Shown one piece after another: positions 1-9,225 of a stretch of 64,000 nucleotides of DNA. The translations under genes were made by a program, and so were the position numbers. This DNA comes from Acidobacteriota bacterium (GTDB lineage Bacteria; Acidobacteriota; Terriglobia; Bryobacterales; Bryobacteraceae), in NCBI GenBank assembly GCA_017304135.1, contig JAFLBB010000002.1:1-64000 (forward strand). Reading direction: 5' to 3'. Each line of letters opens with the position of its first letter. Position 1 is the first letter of the stretch. Under the pieces are notes generated by a model, which saw only the letters and a list, made by a program, of their open reading frames with translations, was not told where the DNA came from and searched no databases.

Positions 1-196
1 GGGCGGTTGTGGCGGGCACCGGGGGCGGCTCCGCGGCGGCCGCTGGAGGAGTGGCGCCATTCGCAGGGCCGCCGTTGCTTTCGAACACGTCCTTCCAGCT
101 TTCGTCGACCATACGGTGGTCGTGGTGGTACTGTTGCCGCAGTTCGTCTTCAAACCAACTGTTTAGGTCGGGTACGGAGGGGGTCTTTTGAGACAT
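1..196 (-). CDS. sucA: 2-oxoglutarate dehydrogenase/decarboxylase E1, N-terminal fragment
   Basis: Only the first 65 codons lie in the window; the gene continues past base 1. The start is the ATG at 196-194. The protein begins MSQKTPSVPDLNSWFEDELR, followed by a VDESW motif near residue 40 and then an Ala/Pro-rich linker. This is the N-terminal helical segment (pattern LN.WF.ee...y..d...VDeSW) that precedes the linker of the large E1 enzymes of the TCA cycle, including the multifunctional type with an E2-like domain. Whether this copy has the E2-like domain cannot be seen. It is divergent from the gene at 343. The family call is an inference from a short but characteristic stretch. Confidence 0.72.
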   Translation of the reverse strand, partial: MSQKTPSVPDLNSWFEDELRQQYHHDHRMVDESWKDVFESNGGPANGATPPAAAAEPPPVPATTA

Positions 197-342
197 GGGG
201 GTGTGGAGACAGACGGGGAGACGGGCCCAGCCTCTCTCTTTTCATCATATCGCGCGAAGGCGGGCGCGGGTATAGGGGGTGAGCAGTGATTCTGGCCGCG
301 GGGCAACCAACGGGGTGTGAATTTCGTCAGGGGGGTATGGGC

Positions 343-2013
343 ATGCGCCGGTTTGGGTTCGTTTTGTCACTTTTGGTTGGGTGCGCCTGGGCGCAGCCGG
401 GGATGGGTCCGCGGCGTGGGGCCGAAGCTTCTCAGCAGTTTAGCGAAGGAACAGCGAAAGTGGAAGGAGCGGTGGCACACCGCCGGACTGGTGAGCCTGT
501 GGGGCGGGCGATGGTGTACCTGACGCGGGCTGACGGTTCGCAGGGGTTGAGCCGGCTGGCGGGGGCGGATGGGAAGTTTGTGTTTGAGAAGGTGGCCAGG
601 GGGGTGTACCGGGTGAGCGCGGAGCGGCGGGGATTTCTGCGCGGTGAGTATGGGGCGCGGCGCTATGGTCAGCGGGGCGGGCTGATCACGTTGACCGACG
701 GTCAGGAAATGAAGGGGGCAGATGTGAAGCTGGACCCACAATCGGTGATTGCGGGGCAGATTCTGGATGAGAATGGCGAGCCGATGCCGAGTGTGCAAGT
801 GATGGCCTGGAAGCGGATTCCGGCGGCAGGGCGACAGGGGGGACCGGCAGGGAATGACTCGACGGACGACCGTGGGGAATTCCGGATTGCGGGGTTAGGC
901 CCTGGGAAGTATTACCTGCAGGCGACGGTGTTCCGGCGGGGAATGGGGATGGCGAGGAACATGAGGCGGGTGGACGAGGAGACGCCGGATTCATATGTGA
1001 GCACATATTTTCCTGGAACTACAGAGATGGGTTCAGCAACGCCGGTCGAGCTGGGCGTGGGGCAGGAGTTCTTAGGGCTCTCGATGCAGGTGAAGAAGCT
1101 GAGGGTATACCGAGTGACGGGGGTGGTTTCGGGGGCCGAGATGCGGTCAGTGCGCGTGATGGCGGTTCCCAAGAGCCGGGTGATGATGGGAGGGGGTGGT
1201 TTCAACGGGGGGGTGAGGTCTGATGGGGGCTTTGAGCTGACGGGTTTGACAGCGGGGACATACACGATCATGGCGATGCGAGGTGGAGGTGCTGGGGGGA
1301 GCTTATCGGCGAAGACGCAGGTGGAGGTGGGAAGCGCGGATGTGGAAGGTGTGCAACTGGTGTTTGGTCCGACGTTCGCCGTGCAGGGGACGGTCAAGGT
1401 GGAGGGCGGCGAGAAGCTGGAGATGGGGAACTTGCGGCTGCAACTGATGAATGAGGATGCGAGCTTTGCATCGCCGGGCGGGCGGGTGAATCCGGACGGG
1501 TCGTTTTCGATTGAGGGCGTGGCGCCGGACCGCTACCGGCTGGCGGCGGTTTACATGGGCCGGGGATATTACGTGAAATCGTCGACGATGGGTGGGCAGG
1601 ATGTGAGGGGGAAGGTAATCGATTTGACGGCGGGGGTAGCGGGGCGGATGGAGTTGGTATTGGGAAACAAACCGGCGTCGGTGTCGGGTACGGTGAGCAA
1701 GGCGGCGGCGGAGTCGCTGCCGGGGATGGTGGTGTTGGTGGCCGAGGGCGCGGAGGTGGAGGCGTTAGACTCGGGGCCGATGCCGGTGAACCGTTGGGAG
1801 GCGTCGGTGGACCAGAACGGGGCGTTTCATGTGGACAACATCCCGCCGGGGGAATACCGGGTGTATGCGTTTGAGGAGTTTGACGCGAACGAAGGGTATG
1901 ATGCGGAGTTTCTGAAGAAGCTGGAGAGGTCGAGCGAGAAGGTGAAGTTGGGGGAGAGGGAGACGAAGACGGTTTCGCTGAAGCAGATACCGGCCGGAGA
2001 TGGGTTGCTGTAG
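343..2013 (+). CDS. Secreted protein of repeated carboxypeptidase-regulatory-like (Ig-like) domains
   Basis: A 556-residue exported protein. The open frame extends upstream to a GTG at 286, but the ATG at 343 is preferred: it is followed directly by a signal peptide (MRRFGFVLSLLVGCAWAQ) and has a run of G at 331-335 as ribosome binding site. ATG 337 is the alternative. At least five beta-sandwich repeats of the CarboxypepD_reg/CnaB type follow. Each opens with a V.G.V or V.G.I strand and closes with a pattern such as DGKFVFEKVARGVYRV, GEFRIAGLGPGKYYL, DGSFSIEGVAPDRYRL or GAFHVDNIPPGEYRVY. No catalytic domain is visible. Such proteins are common in acidobacteria; a role in surface binding or in holding a partner is an inference. 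Confidence 0.8.
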   Translation: MRRFGFVLSLLVGCAWAQPGMGPRRGAEASQQFSEGTAKVEGAVAHRRTGEPVGRAMVYLTRADGSQGLSRLAGADGKFVFEKVARGVYRVSAERRGFLRGEYGARRYGQRGGLITLTDGQEMKGADVKLDPQSVIAGQILDENGEPMPSVQVMAWKRIPAAGRQGGPAGNDSTDDRGEFRIAGLGPGKYYLQATVFRRGMGMARNMRRVDEETPDSYVSTYFPGTTEMGSATPVELGVGQEFLGLSMQVKKLRVYRVTGVVSGAEMRSVRVMAVPKSRVMMGGGGFNGGVRSDGGFELTGLTAGTYTIMAMRGGGAGGSLSAKTQVEVGSADVEGVQLVFGPTFAVQGTVKVEGGEKLEMGNLRLQLMNEDASFASPGGRVNPDGSFSIEGVAPDRYRLAAVYMGRGYYVKSSTMGGQDVRGKVIDLTAGVAGRMELVLGNKPASVSGTVSKAAAESLPGMVVLVAEGAEVEALDSGPMPVNRWEASVDQNGAFHVDNIPPGEYRVYAFEEFDANEGYDAEFLKKLERSSEKVKLGERETKTVSLKQIPAGDGLL

Positions 2014-2237
2014 GGGTCGGAGTTGGATAGTGGCCAATCGCTTACGCTCGTGGCTCCGTTACGGAGGTGCGAGTTTGACGGCGTGGTCGTGGCGAAGGCG
2101 TGGTTGCAGCGGGGCGAATACGGCAGCGAGTTTTCGGCGGCGTGACTGCGGGGGGGCGGTCGCGACGGTGGAGTTAGGTGGGCGGGTCGCGGCGGGGACG
2201 GGTAGTTTCGGCTCGCGCCGGGCGGGGCTGGCCCCTG

Positions 2238-3260
2238 TTAGTTTTCCGCCAGGACGCTGATGAGGGCGCCGCGGGCGGTGGCGGTAAGAGGGTCGGAGGC
2301 CATGCGGATCTCGCTGATGGCGAGGGGGAACTCGGTAGCGGTGAGGGCGCGTTCGAAGCGGTCGCGAAAGCCTTTTGGAGTAGCCGTGCCGCCGCTGAGG
2401 ACGATGGGGATGGGGCGGGAGAGCTTGGGCATGCGGCGGGAGTTGGAGAAGGCCTCCTTCATGGCGGCGATGAGGGAGTGGATCATGTCGTCGTAGTAGA
2501 CGCTGACGGCCTGGAGGAGCTTGTCGGAGAAGTTGCCGTTGAAGTGGAAGGCCTCCTCCTTGCTGAGGCGGACGCGAGTGGCGAGGTCGCCGGTGACGGC
2601 GGCGGTGGAAGAGTCAATGAAGTCGCCGGCCTTGGGGATGGAGAAGTTGATGGCAGGCATGGAGAGGTAGGCGAGGGAGACGTTGCAGAGGCCACCGCCG
2701 CAGGAGATGCCGATGCCGGTGTAGTTGGTGTCTTCGAGTTCGGAGTAGATGACGGCGAGGCCTTCGGTGATGGCGCGGGTTTCGAAGCCCATGTCTTCGA
2801 GGAGGCCTTTGAGGGTAGCTTCGTGATAAGTGAGCCCTTCTTCAGTGACGGCGCCGCCGGAGAGGGGCACGGCGGGGACGCTGTAGGCGATGCGGGGGCG
2901 GGCGTCGCCCTTGGGGAGTTCGCCGACAAGGGTGGAGACGATTTTGCGGACGACAGCGAGGCCTTCGCGTTCGCCGGAGTTGAGCACGCCGAGCGTCATG
3001 GGGCGGCGGGCTTCGACATTAAGCAGGTCGGCAAAGCGCGGGGCTTCATTGCCGTGGACGAGGAGTTCGGCGCCACGACGCTCAAAGGGGATGTCTTCGC
3101 GCTTGAGGGCCTTTTCCGTCATCGGCGCATAGGGGACGTTGACGAAGGCGTTGAGCTGGCTGCTGGTTTCGGTTTCCTCGCCGGAGCGGCGGGCGGCGAC
3201 GATGCGGCTGGTGCCGATGTCGAGACCCAGCATCATGGACGTGTTCATTTCCTTCTTCAT
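2238..3260 (-). CDS. Actin-like ATPase (MreB/ParM/Hsp70 fold), subfamily unassigned
   Basis: A 340-residue protein with the three nucleotide-binding signatures of the actin superfamily: phosphate-1 LGLDIGTSRIVAARR (residues 11-25), phosphate-2 GIGISCGGGLCNVS (about 182-195) and an adenosine motif VLSGGTATPKGF (about 286-297). It is shorter than FtsA or Hsp70 and does not read as MreB proper. No membrane segment is visible. Its ATG overlaps the stop of the upstream amidase gene in an ATGA junction (3257-3260), so the two are translationally coupled. ATG codons at residues 5, 9 and 10 are alternative starts; residue 5 has an AAGAAGGA run before it. The context points to a cytoskeletal or cell-wall role, but no substrate or filament behaviour can be read from sequence. 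Confidence 0.78.
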   Translation of the reverse strand: MKKEMNTSMMLGLDIGTSRIVAARRSGEETETSSQLNAFVNVPYAPMTEKALKREDIPFERRGAELLVHGNEAPRFADLLNVEARRPMTLGVLNSGEREGLAVVRKIVSTLVGELPKGDARPRIAYSVPAVPLSGGAVTEEGLTYHEATLKGLLEDMGFETRAITEGLAVIYSELEDTNYTGIGISCGGGLCNVSLAYLSMPAINFSIPKAGDFIDSSTAAVTGDLATRVRLSKEEAFHFNGNFSDKLLQAVSVYYDDMIHSLIAAMKEAFSNSRRMPKLSRPIPIVLSGGTATPKGFRDRFERALTATEFPLAISEIRMASDPLTATARGALISVLAEN

Positions 3261-4414
3261 ATTGCTTTCTCCTTGCTCTCGCCGGAGGCCGGAAGTTCGG
3301 CCAACTGTTTGCGGTACTTCTCTTTGAGGCGCGCCCGGTAGGGCATCACACTCACTCCTTCGGCGCTCGCCGCCTGGCGAACGCGTTCTTCGGTTAAAAG
3401 CAACCCCTTCCAGAGGCGTCCGCCGGTGGCGGTGACGAAGTCCTGGTCGTAGCCAAAGCCGAAGATTTCCAGGGCGGCGACCGGAAGCTCATAGTTATCG
3501 GGGAGTCCCAGTTCGAGGAACGGGAAGTTGGAGGCCCAGTCGGTGTGGTTGCCGATGCGGTGGTTGAGGGGGTTGACGGAAACCTGGGCGTGGGTGACGC
3601 AGTTGACGGTGGAGATGCGGTAGCGGGCGCGGAGCATCTCAGTGAGGGCGCGGGCGGAGCGGATCTGGGCGGAGGTGACGGAATCGGAGGGCTGGTCGCC
3701 GGACTGAGTGGCTGATTCGAAGGCCACGCCGAGGAACTCGTGGTTGAGGTTGATGTAGACCGAGGAGTCGTCGGCCCAGACGCTGCGTCCGGCGTGGCCG
3801 GCGGCGTCGGATTCGCGGACGATGCGGTGGACGCGGCCGAAGCGGTCAATCAGGTAGTGATAGCTGCGTTCCTTGCGGAGGTAGTCAATGAGCCACTGGC
3901 CGACGCGTTTGAGGCGGGCGGTGTGGTCAGGGTCGAAGGGGGCGATGTGGCTTTCGGTGGTGTGGTAGATGATGCCGATGGGGTCGGCGCGGAGTTCGGA
4001 TTGGGCCAGGGAGGGGCGCATTATGCGCCTCCAGGCGCGCGGCAGGTAAGCGACCGTACCGGCGGTTTCCAGGCGCAGGCCGTTGGAGTAGATCTCATAC
4101 TGGCCCTCACGCGAATCCACCAGCCAGACGTCGCTTTGGTGCGAAGCGGCCTGCTGGACAACGAGTTGGGCCGGTGGCGGAGGCGGGGCAACCTCGCGGA
4201 GGAGCAAACCAGGGTGACCTGGGATAAACAGGGCAGCTCCGGCGGCGGTGCAGGTGAGCACGAGCAGGAGCTTCGGCACGCGGTTGGGAAGGGGGGGAAA
4301 GACGGTGGCGCGGCGGAGGTAGCGGAGACGCCGGACGGGATCGGCCAGACGCCGGGCGCGCCAGTTGATCCACGGCTCGCGCAGGCGCAACAGCCACCGG
4401 CGGACGTGCTCCAT
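3257..4414 (-). CDS. Membrane-anchored N-acetylmuramoyl-L-alanine amidase (Amidase_2/PGRP fold)
   Basis: A 385-residue protein with a basic N-terminal cytoplasmic part, one membrane helix at about 48-64, a Pro-rich linker (PPPPPAQ) and an amidase domain at about 146-300. Likely zinc ligands are His151 (IIYHTTESH), His275 (CVTHAQVSVNP) and Asp292 (IGNHTDW); the block SYHYLIDRFGRVHRIV is typical of the family. It would cleave the bond between MurNAc and the stem peptide, with the catalytic domain outside the cytoplasmic membrane. GGAAGGGAG lies just upstream of the ATG at 4414. The actin-like gene follows with an ATGA overlap, suggesting an inside-out pair of cytoskeletal ATPase and wall hydrolase. 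Zinc-ligand assignment is by eye. Confidence 0.83.
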   Translation of the reverse strand: MEHVRRWLLRLREPWINWRARRLADPVRRLRYLRRATVFPPLPNRVPKLLLVLTCTAAGAALFIPGHPGLLLREVAPPPPPAQLVVQQAASHQSDVWLVDSREGQYEIYSNGLRLETAGTVAYLPRAWRRIMRPSLAQSELRADPIGIIYHTTESHIAPFDPDHTARLKRVGQWLIDYLRKERSYHYLIDRFGRVHRIVRESDAAGHAGRSVWADDSSVYINLNHEFLGVAFESATQSGDQPSDSVTSAQIRSARALTEMLRARYRISTVNCVTHAQVSVNPLNHRIGNHTDWASNFPFLELGLPDNYELPVAALEIFGFGYDQDFVTATGGRLWKGLLLTEERVRQAASAEGVSVMPYRARLKEKYRKQLAELPASGESKEKAI

Positions 4415-4573
4415 GACTCCCTTCCCGATGCCCGGCAGCGTTCAAGACACGGCCGGTATCTATATGCGTCCTCATGAGTCCCTGTGGCGAGAGCGGTCAC
4501 TTTCTCTCGATGGCCAAGTGATCGGCGGTGTAGGAGGAAAGCTTTAGTCCGCGACGGGAACGAGATGGGGTTC

Positions 4574-4795
4574 CTAGTGTGCCGCGTTACGGGCGGAAGC
4601 CGCCACGGGAGACGCCGACTGATGACGACGATAACCACTATACTGCGTGTCGATTTCCAGGCGCACGGTTTTGATGCCGGCGGTGCGGGCGGCGCCTTCG
4701 ATGCGGGCCTCGGCTGTTGGGGGACGCCAGCCCGAACGGGGGCGGGCGCGGAGGATCCAGACGGGGCGGCTACGGGGCGAACTGGTGTGTGGCGG
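4574..4795 (-). pseudogene. Decayed partial copy of the adjacent LolA-like gene
   Basis: This stretch lies in the same frame just after the stop of the gene at 4796-5641. It reads SRPVWILRARPRSGW then TAEARI, matching GRPAWIIRANPRPSY and REARVF of the intact neighbour (about residues 157-179). It then jumps to AGIKTVRLEIDTQYSGYRRH, matching GGLKTYRVEMDTTFSNYRRF near the neighbour's C-terminus, and ends at a TAG (4574-4576). About 60-70 residues of the intact protein are missing between the two blocks. No start codon or ribosome binding site precedes it. The best reading is the remnant of a tandem duplication that lost its N-terminus and middle. The remaining 4415-4573 holds only the leader of the amidase gene. 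Confidence 0.7.
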
Positions 4796-5641
4796 CTACT
4801 GTGAGGCCGAGGTGGAGACGATGCGGGAGTCGCTCTGGAAGCGGCGGTAGTTGCTGAAGGTGGTGTCCATTTCGACGCGGTAGGTTTTGAGGCCGCCGAT
4901 TTTGGCTTCGCCTTTGAGCCAGCCGTGGCGGGGGAGCCAGGCGTTGGTGTCGAGCCGGGTGAGTTCGAAGGTAAAGCGGAAGCCGGGTTTGATGCGGAAG
5001 AGGAACCAGCCGAAGCTGATGGTGTCGTCGACGCGGGCGTCGACCTTGAGCATGCGGGAATCGGCCTGGTCGACCCAGAGGCGGCCGCTCATTTTGGTGA
5101 AGACCCTGGCTTCGCGGGAGCGGGGTTTATAGGAGGGGCGGGGGTTGGCGCGGATGATCCAGGCGGGGCGGCCGTGGATGGCTTCCTGGCCGTCGAGCTT
5201 CCAATCGAAGGCTTCGGCGACTTCAGCGAGGGCTTTGCGGGTTTCCTCACGCTCCTTTTCCGCTTCGCGGCGGCGCTTTTCCTGATCGCGGCCGCGCTTG
5301 GCGATTTCGTCGTCCATTTTGCGCTGCTCCTTGCGGGCTTCGGACTCGGAAAGTTCGCGGCCGTTTTTGCGGATGAGTTTGCGGTAGGGTTCGCCGTAGA
5401 GGATGGTGACTTCGTGGTCGGTGGTTTCGGTTTCGGTGACGTTACCGCGGGAGTCGAGCTTCTTCATTTGCTGGTGGCGGAGGTAGGTGTAGTCGCGGGC
5501 ATCGGCGAAGAGGTCGTCCTGGCGGGAGAAGGCGCGCTGGATGATGGACTTGGGGTCGGGGGATTGGGCGGAGGGAGGAGGCGCGGCGGGCTGGGCGTGG
5601 AGGGTGAGGGCGAGGAGGGGGAGGAGGGCGGCGGAACGCAT
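4796..5641 (-). CDS. Periplasmic LolA-like / outer-membrane lipoprotein-sorting-like protein
   Basis: A 281-residue secreted protein. A signal peptide (MRSAALLPLLALTLHAQ) is followed by a Pro/Ala stretch and an N-terminal helix-rich part (DPKSIIQRAF). A strongly charged coiled coil at about 97-143 (EARKEQRKMDDEIAKRGRDQ and on) is inserted into what looks like a half-barrel of strands: PAWIIRANPRP, GRLWVDQADSRMLKVDARV, FRIKPGFRFTFELTRL, KTYRVEMDTTFSNYRRF. The order of strands with an RLWVD motif fits the LolA/LolB fold, but the family name is an inference. AAGGAG precedes the ATG at 5641. It is divergent from the TonB receptor at 5770, with 128 bp between. A broken copy of its C-terminal half follows it. 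Confidence 0.66.
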   Translation of the reverse strand: MRSAALLPLLALTLHAQPAAPPPSAQSPDPKSIIQRAFSRQDDLFADARDYTYLRHQQMKKLDSRGNVTETETTDHEVTILYGEPYRKLIRKNGRELSESEARKEQRKMDDEIAKRGRDQEKRRREAEKEREETRKALAEVAEAFDWKLDGQEAIHGRPAWIIRANPRPSYKPRSREARVFTKMSGRLWVDQADSRMLKVDARVDDTISFGWFLFRIKPGFRFTFELTRLDTNAWLPRHGWLKGEAKIGGLKTYRVEMDTTFSNYRRFQSDSRIVSTSASQ

Positions 5642-5769
5642 GCTCCTTTATAGACGCCCACGCTGTCGGTGTGCGTTGCGAAATGATAGACTTTTTGCCC
5701 AGCGCTGGCTCTGTGTCCGAGCCGGGAGGTTTGAACGGAAAAACGGGGACCAGCGGGGAAGGTGGGGTT

Positions 5770-8700
5770 ATGAAGAGATTGGGTTGGGTGAGCTGTCTCC
5801 TGCTGTGGAGCAGCCCGATGTGGGGACAGGGGTTGACGGGCCAGATCTCGGGGACGGTGGCCGATCCCTCGGGGACGATGATCGCCGGCGCGCAGATCGC
5901 GCTGGTGAACACCAACAACGCGCAGAAGCGTGAGTCGACAAGCGACACAACAGGGGCGTATGTGTTCACGCAACTGCTGCCGGGCAACTACACGCTGAGT
6001 GTGGCGCAGACGGGGTTCAAAAAGTATGAGCAGCGGGACATTGAGCTGACGGCGACTGAGCGCGTGGTGGTGCGCGAGATCCGGCTGGAGCTGGGTGAGG
6101 TGTCGCAGACGATTTCGGTGGAGGCCGAGGCGGCGCGGTTGCAGACGCAGAGCGCCGAGCGCAGCGGATTGATTTCGACGCAGCAGTATGAGCGGCTGGC
6201 GTTGAAGGGGCGCGATTACCTTGGGCTGGTGAAGTTGCTGCCCGGGGTGATTGACACGGCCAACCGCAATGCGCCGGGGTGGAACAATCTGGGCGGAATC
6301 ACGATTAACGGGAACCGGGCGGGGACGATCAATCTTACGTTGGATGGTGTTTCGAGTCTCGACACCGGCTCGATGGGAGGCCCGTATCTGGCGCCGAGCG
6401 TGGACGCGGTGGGCGAGGTGAAGGTGCTACTGACGAACTACCAGGCTGAGTACGGGCGCTCGTCGGGGGGCACGATCAACGCGGTGATCAAGAGCGGGAC
6501 GCGGGAGTTTCACGGCGTGGGGTATTACTTCAAACGCAACGAGGCGTTCAACGCCAACGAGTTTTTCCGCAACCGCGACGGGCTGCCACGGCCCCGCTAC
6601 CGGTTTGACTATCCGGGTTACAACGTGGGCGGGCCGCTGTACATACCCGGGAAGTTCAATCGGAATAAAGACAAATTATTCTTTTTCTGGTCGCAAGAGT
6701 TTTTGCCGCGCAAGTATCCGACGCAGGTGGGGCGGCTGACCTATCCGACGGCATTGGAGCGTCAGGGCAATTTTTCGCAGACGCTGGACCAGAATGGACG
6801 GTTGATCGCGGTGAACGATCCGCTGAACAACAAGAGCCCGTTTCCAGGCAACATCGTGCCGGGGTCGCGCATCAATGCACCGGGGCAGAAGCTGCTGAGC
6901 CTCTTCCCGCTACCGAACGCGGTGGATCCGGCGCGGTCGTTCAACAACGTGTTCCAGAGCCAGGTGGACCAGCCACGCGACGAGGACATTCTGCGCGTGG
7001 ACTGGAACATTGGGCCGAAGACGATCTTTTACGCGCGGGGCATCCGGAACTATGAGGCGTTCCGGGGCGACTACAACTTTGTGCTGGCGTCGAGCATCTG
7101 GCCGCAGTTCGGCATCGACTATTCGATTCAGAGCGCGGGGCTGGTGAGCACGCTGATTCACACGTTCAAGCCGACGCTGGTGAATGAGTTCACCTTTGGC
7201 GTGAACCGGGCGCTGCAACTGGTGTCGCCGTTGGACCAGTCGGCGATCGACAAGAACGACCGGAACAAGCTGGGACTGGGACTGCCGCAGTTTTTCCCTG
7301 GCTCCAACCCGCTGAACCTGGTGCCGAACGCGACGTTTGGCGGCGTGGTGGGTGCGCCGCAGTTGAACATCGAGCAGCGGTTTCCGTTTTTTGGGACGAA
7401 CAACATCTGGAACTGGTCAGACAACCTGAGCTGGATCAACGGGTCGCACAACCTGAAGTTCGGTTTCTACTTTGAGCGGACCTCGCGCAACGCGGCGCGG
7501 GCAACGGCGTTCAACGGGACGTTCGATTTTGGGCGGAATGTGAACAATCCGCTGGACACGAACTATGCCTTTTCGAACACGCTGATGGGGTACTTCAACA
7601 GCTACACGGAGTCGGACTCGCACCCGCATGGGCATGCGCGGTATAAGAACTTCGAGTGGTTCGCGCAAGACAACTGGAAAGTGACGCGGCGGTTTACGCT
7701 GGACTACGGTATGCGGTTCTATTGGGTGGAGCCGACATTCAGCTCAGGCGACACGCTGAGTGTGTTCGATAGTTCGCTGTACAACTCGGCGCAGGCGGCG
7801 CAACTGGTGCAACCGTACCGGGCAACGCCGACGTCGGCGCGGGTGGGACGCAATCCGGCAACAGGCGAACTGCTGGCGGCGCCGCTGATCGGCACGCTGG
7901 CGGCGGGCAGCGGAACATTCCACCAGGGCATGCGGCAATACCAGGAGCGGGTGATGCAGACGCCGGGGATTCAGTTTGGCCCGCGGCTTGGGTTTGCCTA
8001 CGATGTGTTTGGCGACGGCAAGATGGCCGTTCGCGGAGGCGCCGGCATCTTTTTTGACCGCTTCAACGACGACCAGGTGATCATCTTCGTGGAGCAGCCG
8101 CCGAACGTACTGACGAACTCGGTGGTGTTCTCGTCGATTCCGGAGTTGCTGCGCTCGCCGCTGAACCAGAGCCCGGCAAACGTGAACGCGATTCAGCGCG
8201 ACTATGACCCGCCCACGGTGTACAACTGGAGCCTTGGCGTGCAGCGCGATCTGGGCGCTGGAGTGGTGTTGGATGTAGCCTACGTGGGCAACGTGGCGCG
8301 GCACCTGCTGCACCGGCGCAGCTTCAACGCGACGAACTACGGGACGAACTTCCTGCCGTCGTCGCTCGATACGACCTCGGGCAGCCCGTTGCCGGTGAAC
8401 TTCCTGCGGCCGATTCGCGGGTTCGGCGATATTCAGTACGCCGAGTTTGCCTCGAGCTCAAATTATCACTCGATGCAGACGCAGGTGAACAAGCGGTTCG
8501 GCAAGGGGCTGACGTTCGGCGCCTCCTGGACGTGGTCGAAGGCGATGGACCTGGTGGACGGGAATAACAATGCGGTGAACCCGTTCCTGAACTTCCGGGT
8601 GAGGAACTACGGCAGAGCGGGCTTCGACCGCACGCACAACTTCGTGCTGAACTACACGTATGACATTCCCAAGGCGAGCCAGAACTGGAACAACGCGTTT

Positions 8701-9210
8701 TCGCGCTGGGTGCTGGACGGCTGGCAGGTGTCAGGCATTACGTCGTTCCTGTCGGGGGCGCCGCTGGGGCTGGGCTACAGCCTGGTGGTGGCGCAGGACC
8801 TGACGGGGGCGTCGGGCGCAGGGATCGATTCGCGCGTCAATTTGACGGGGAATCCGGTGCTGCCTAAGGGTGAGCGGACGGAGTTGCGCCACTTTGACAC
8901 GAGCGTGGTGCGGCCACCGACCCGAGCGGAATTGGGCATTGGGACGGCGGCGAAGGATCTGATTCGCGGGCCGGGCGTGAACGTGTGGGATTTGTCGTTG
9001 TTTAAGAACATCCCGCTGGGTTCAAACGAGGCGCGGAGGTTGCAGTTCCGCATCGAGACGTACAATACGTTCAACCACACGAGCTTCAGCGCGGTGGACA
9101 CGGGTGGACGGTTTGACGCGGCTGGCGCGCAGGTGAACGCGCGGTTTGGCCAGTACACGGCGTCGCTCGATGGGCGGCGGATGGTACTAGGGGTGAAGCT
9201 GTACTTTTAG
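5770..9210 (+). CDS. TonB-dependent receptor, Oar-like, with N-terminal carboxypeptidase-regulatory domain
   Basis: A 1146-residue outer-membrane protein. The frame is open from 5671, but the ATG at 5770 is chosen because it has GGAAGGTGGGG just upstream and is followed by a signal peptide (MKRLGWVSCLLLWSSPMWGQ). An Ig-like regulatory domain covers about 22-105 (GQISGTVADPSGTMIAGAQI to GNYTLSVAQTGFKKYEQ). A plug domain follows (LLPGVIDTANRNAPGWNN, YQAEYGRSSGGTINAVIKSG), then a long beta barrel ending in a terminal aromatic (VLGVKLYF). No classical N-terminal TonB box was seen. These receptors import large ligands such as glycans or peptides in acidobacteria and Bacteroidetes; no SusD partner is adjacent, so the substrate is unknown. 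The receptor at 13251-16574 is a paralogue. Confidence 0.92.
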   Translation: MKRLGWVSCLLLWSSPMWGQGLTGQISGTVADPSGTMIAGAQIALVNTNNAQKRESTSDTTGAYVFTQLLPGNYTLSVAQTGFKKYEQRDIELTATERVVVREIRLELGEVSQTISVEAEAARLQTQSAERSGLISTQQYERLALKGRDYLGLVKLLPGVIDTANRNAPGWNNLGGITINGNRAGTINLTLDGVSSLDTGSMGGPYLAPSVDAVGEVKVLLTNYQAEYGRSSGGTINAVIKSGTREFHGVGYYFKRNEAFNANEFFRNRDGLPRPRYRFDYPGYNVGGPLYIPGKFNRNKDKLFFFWSQEFLPRKYPTQVGRLTYPTALERQGNFSQTLDQNGRLIAVNDPLNNKSPFPGNIVPGSRINAPGQKLLSLFPLPNAVDPARSFNNVFQSQVDQPRDEDILRVDWNIGPKTIFYARGIRNYEAFRGDYNFVLASSIWPQFGIDYSIQSAGLVSTLIHTFKPTLVNEFTFGVNRALQLVSPLDQSAIDKNDRNKLGLGLPQFFPGSNPLNLVPNATFGGVVGAPQLNIEQRFPFFGTNNIWNWSDNLSWINGSHNLKFGFYFERTSRNAARATAFNGTFDFGRNVNNPLDTNYAFSNTLMGYFNSYTESDSHPHGHARYKNFEWFAQDNWKVTRRFTLDYGMRFYWVEPTFSSGDTLSVFDSSLYNSAQAAQLVQPYRATPTSARVGRNPATGELLAAPLIGTLAAGSGTFHQGMRQYQERVMQTPGIQFGPRLGFAYDVFGDGKMAVRGGAGIFFDRFNDDQVIIFVEQPPNVLTNSVVFSSIPELLRSPLNQSPANVNAIQRDYDPPTVYNWSLGVQRDLGAGVVLDVAYVGNVARHLLHRRSFNATNYGTNFLPSSLDTTSGSPLPVNFLRPIRGFGDIQYAEFASSSNYHSMQTQVNKRFGKGLTFGASWTWSKAMDLVDGNNNAVNPFLNFRVRNYGRAGFDRTHNFVLNYTYDIPKASQNWNNAFSRWVLDGWQVSGITSFLSGAPLGLGYSLVVAQDLTGASGAGIDSRVNLTGNPVLPKGERTELRHFDTSVVRPPTRAELGIGTAAKDLIRGPGVNVWDLSLFKNIPLGSNEARRLQFRIETYNTFNHTSFSAVDTGGRFDAAGAQVNARFGQYTASLDGRRMVLGVKLYF

Positions 9211-9225
9211 TTGAATCGCGCACAA

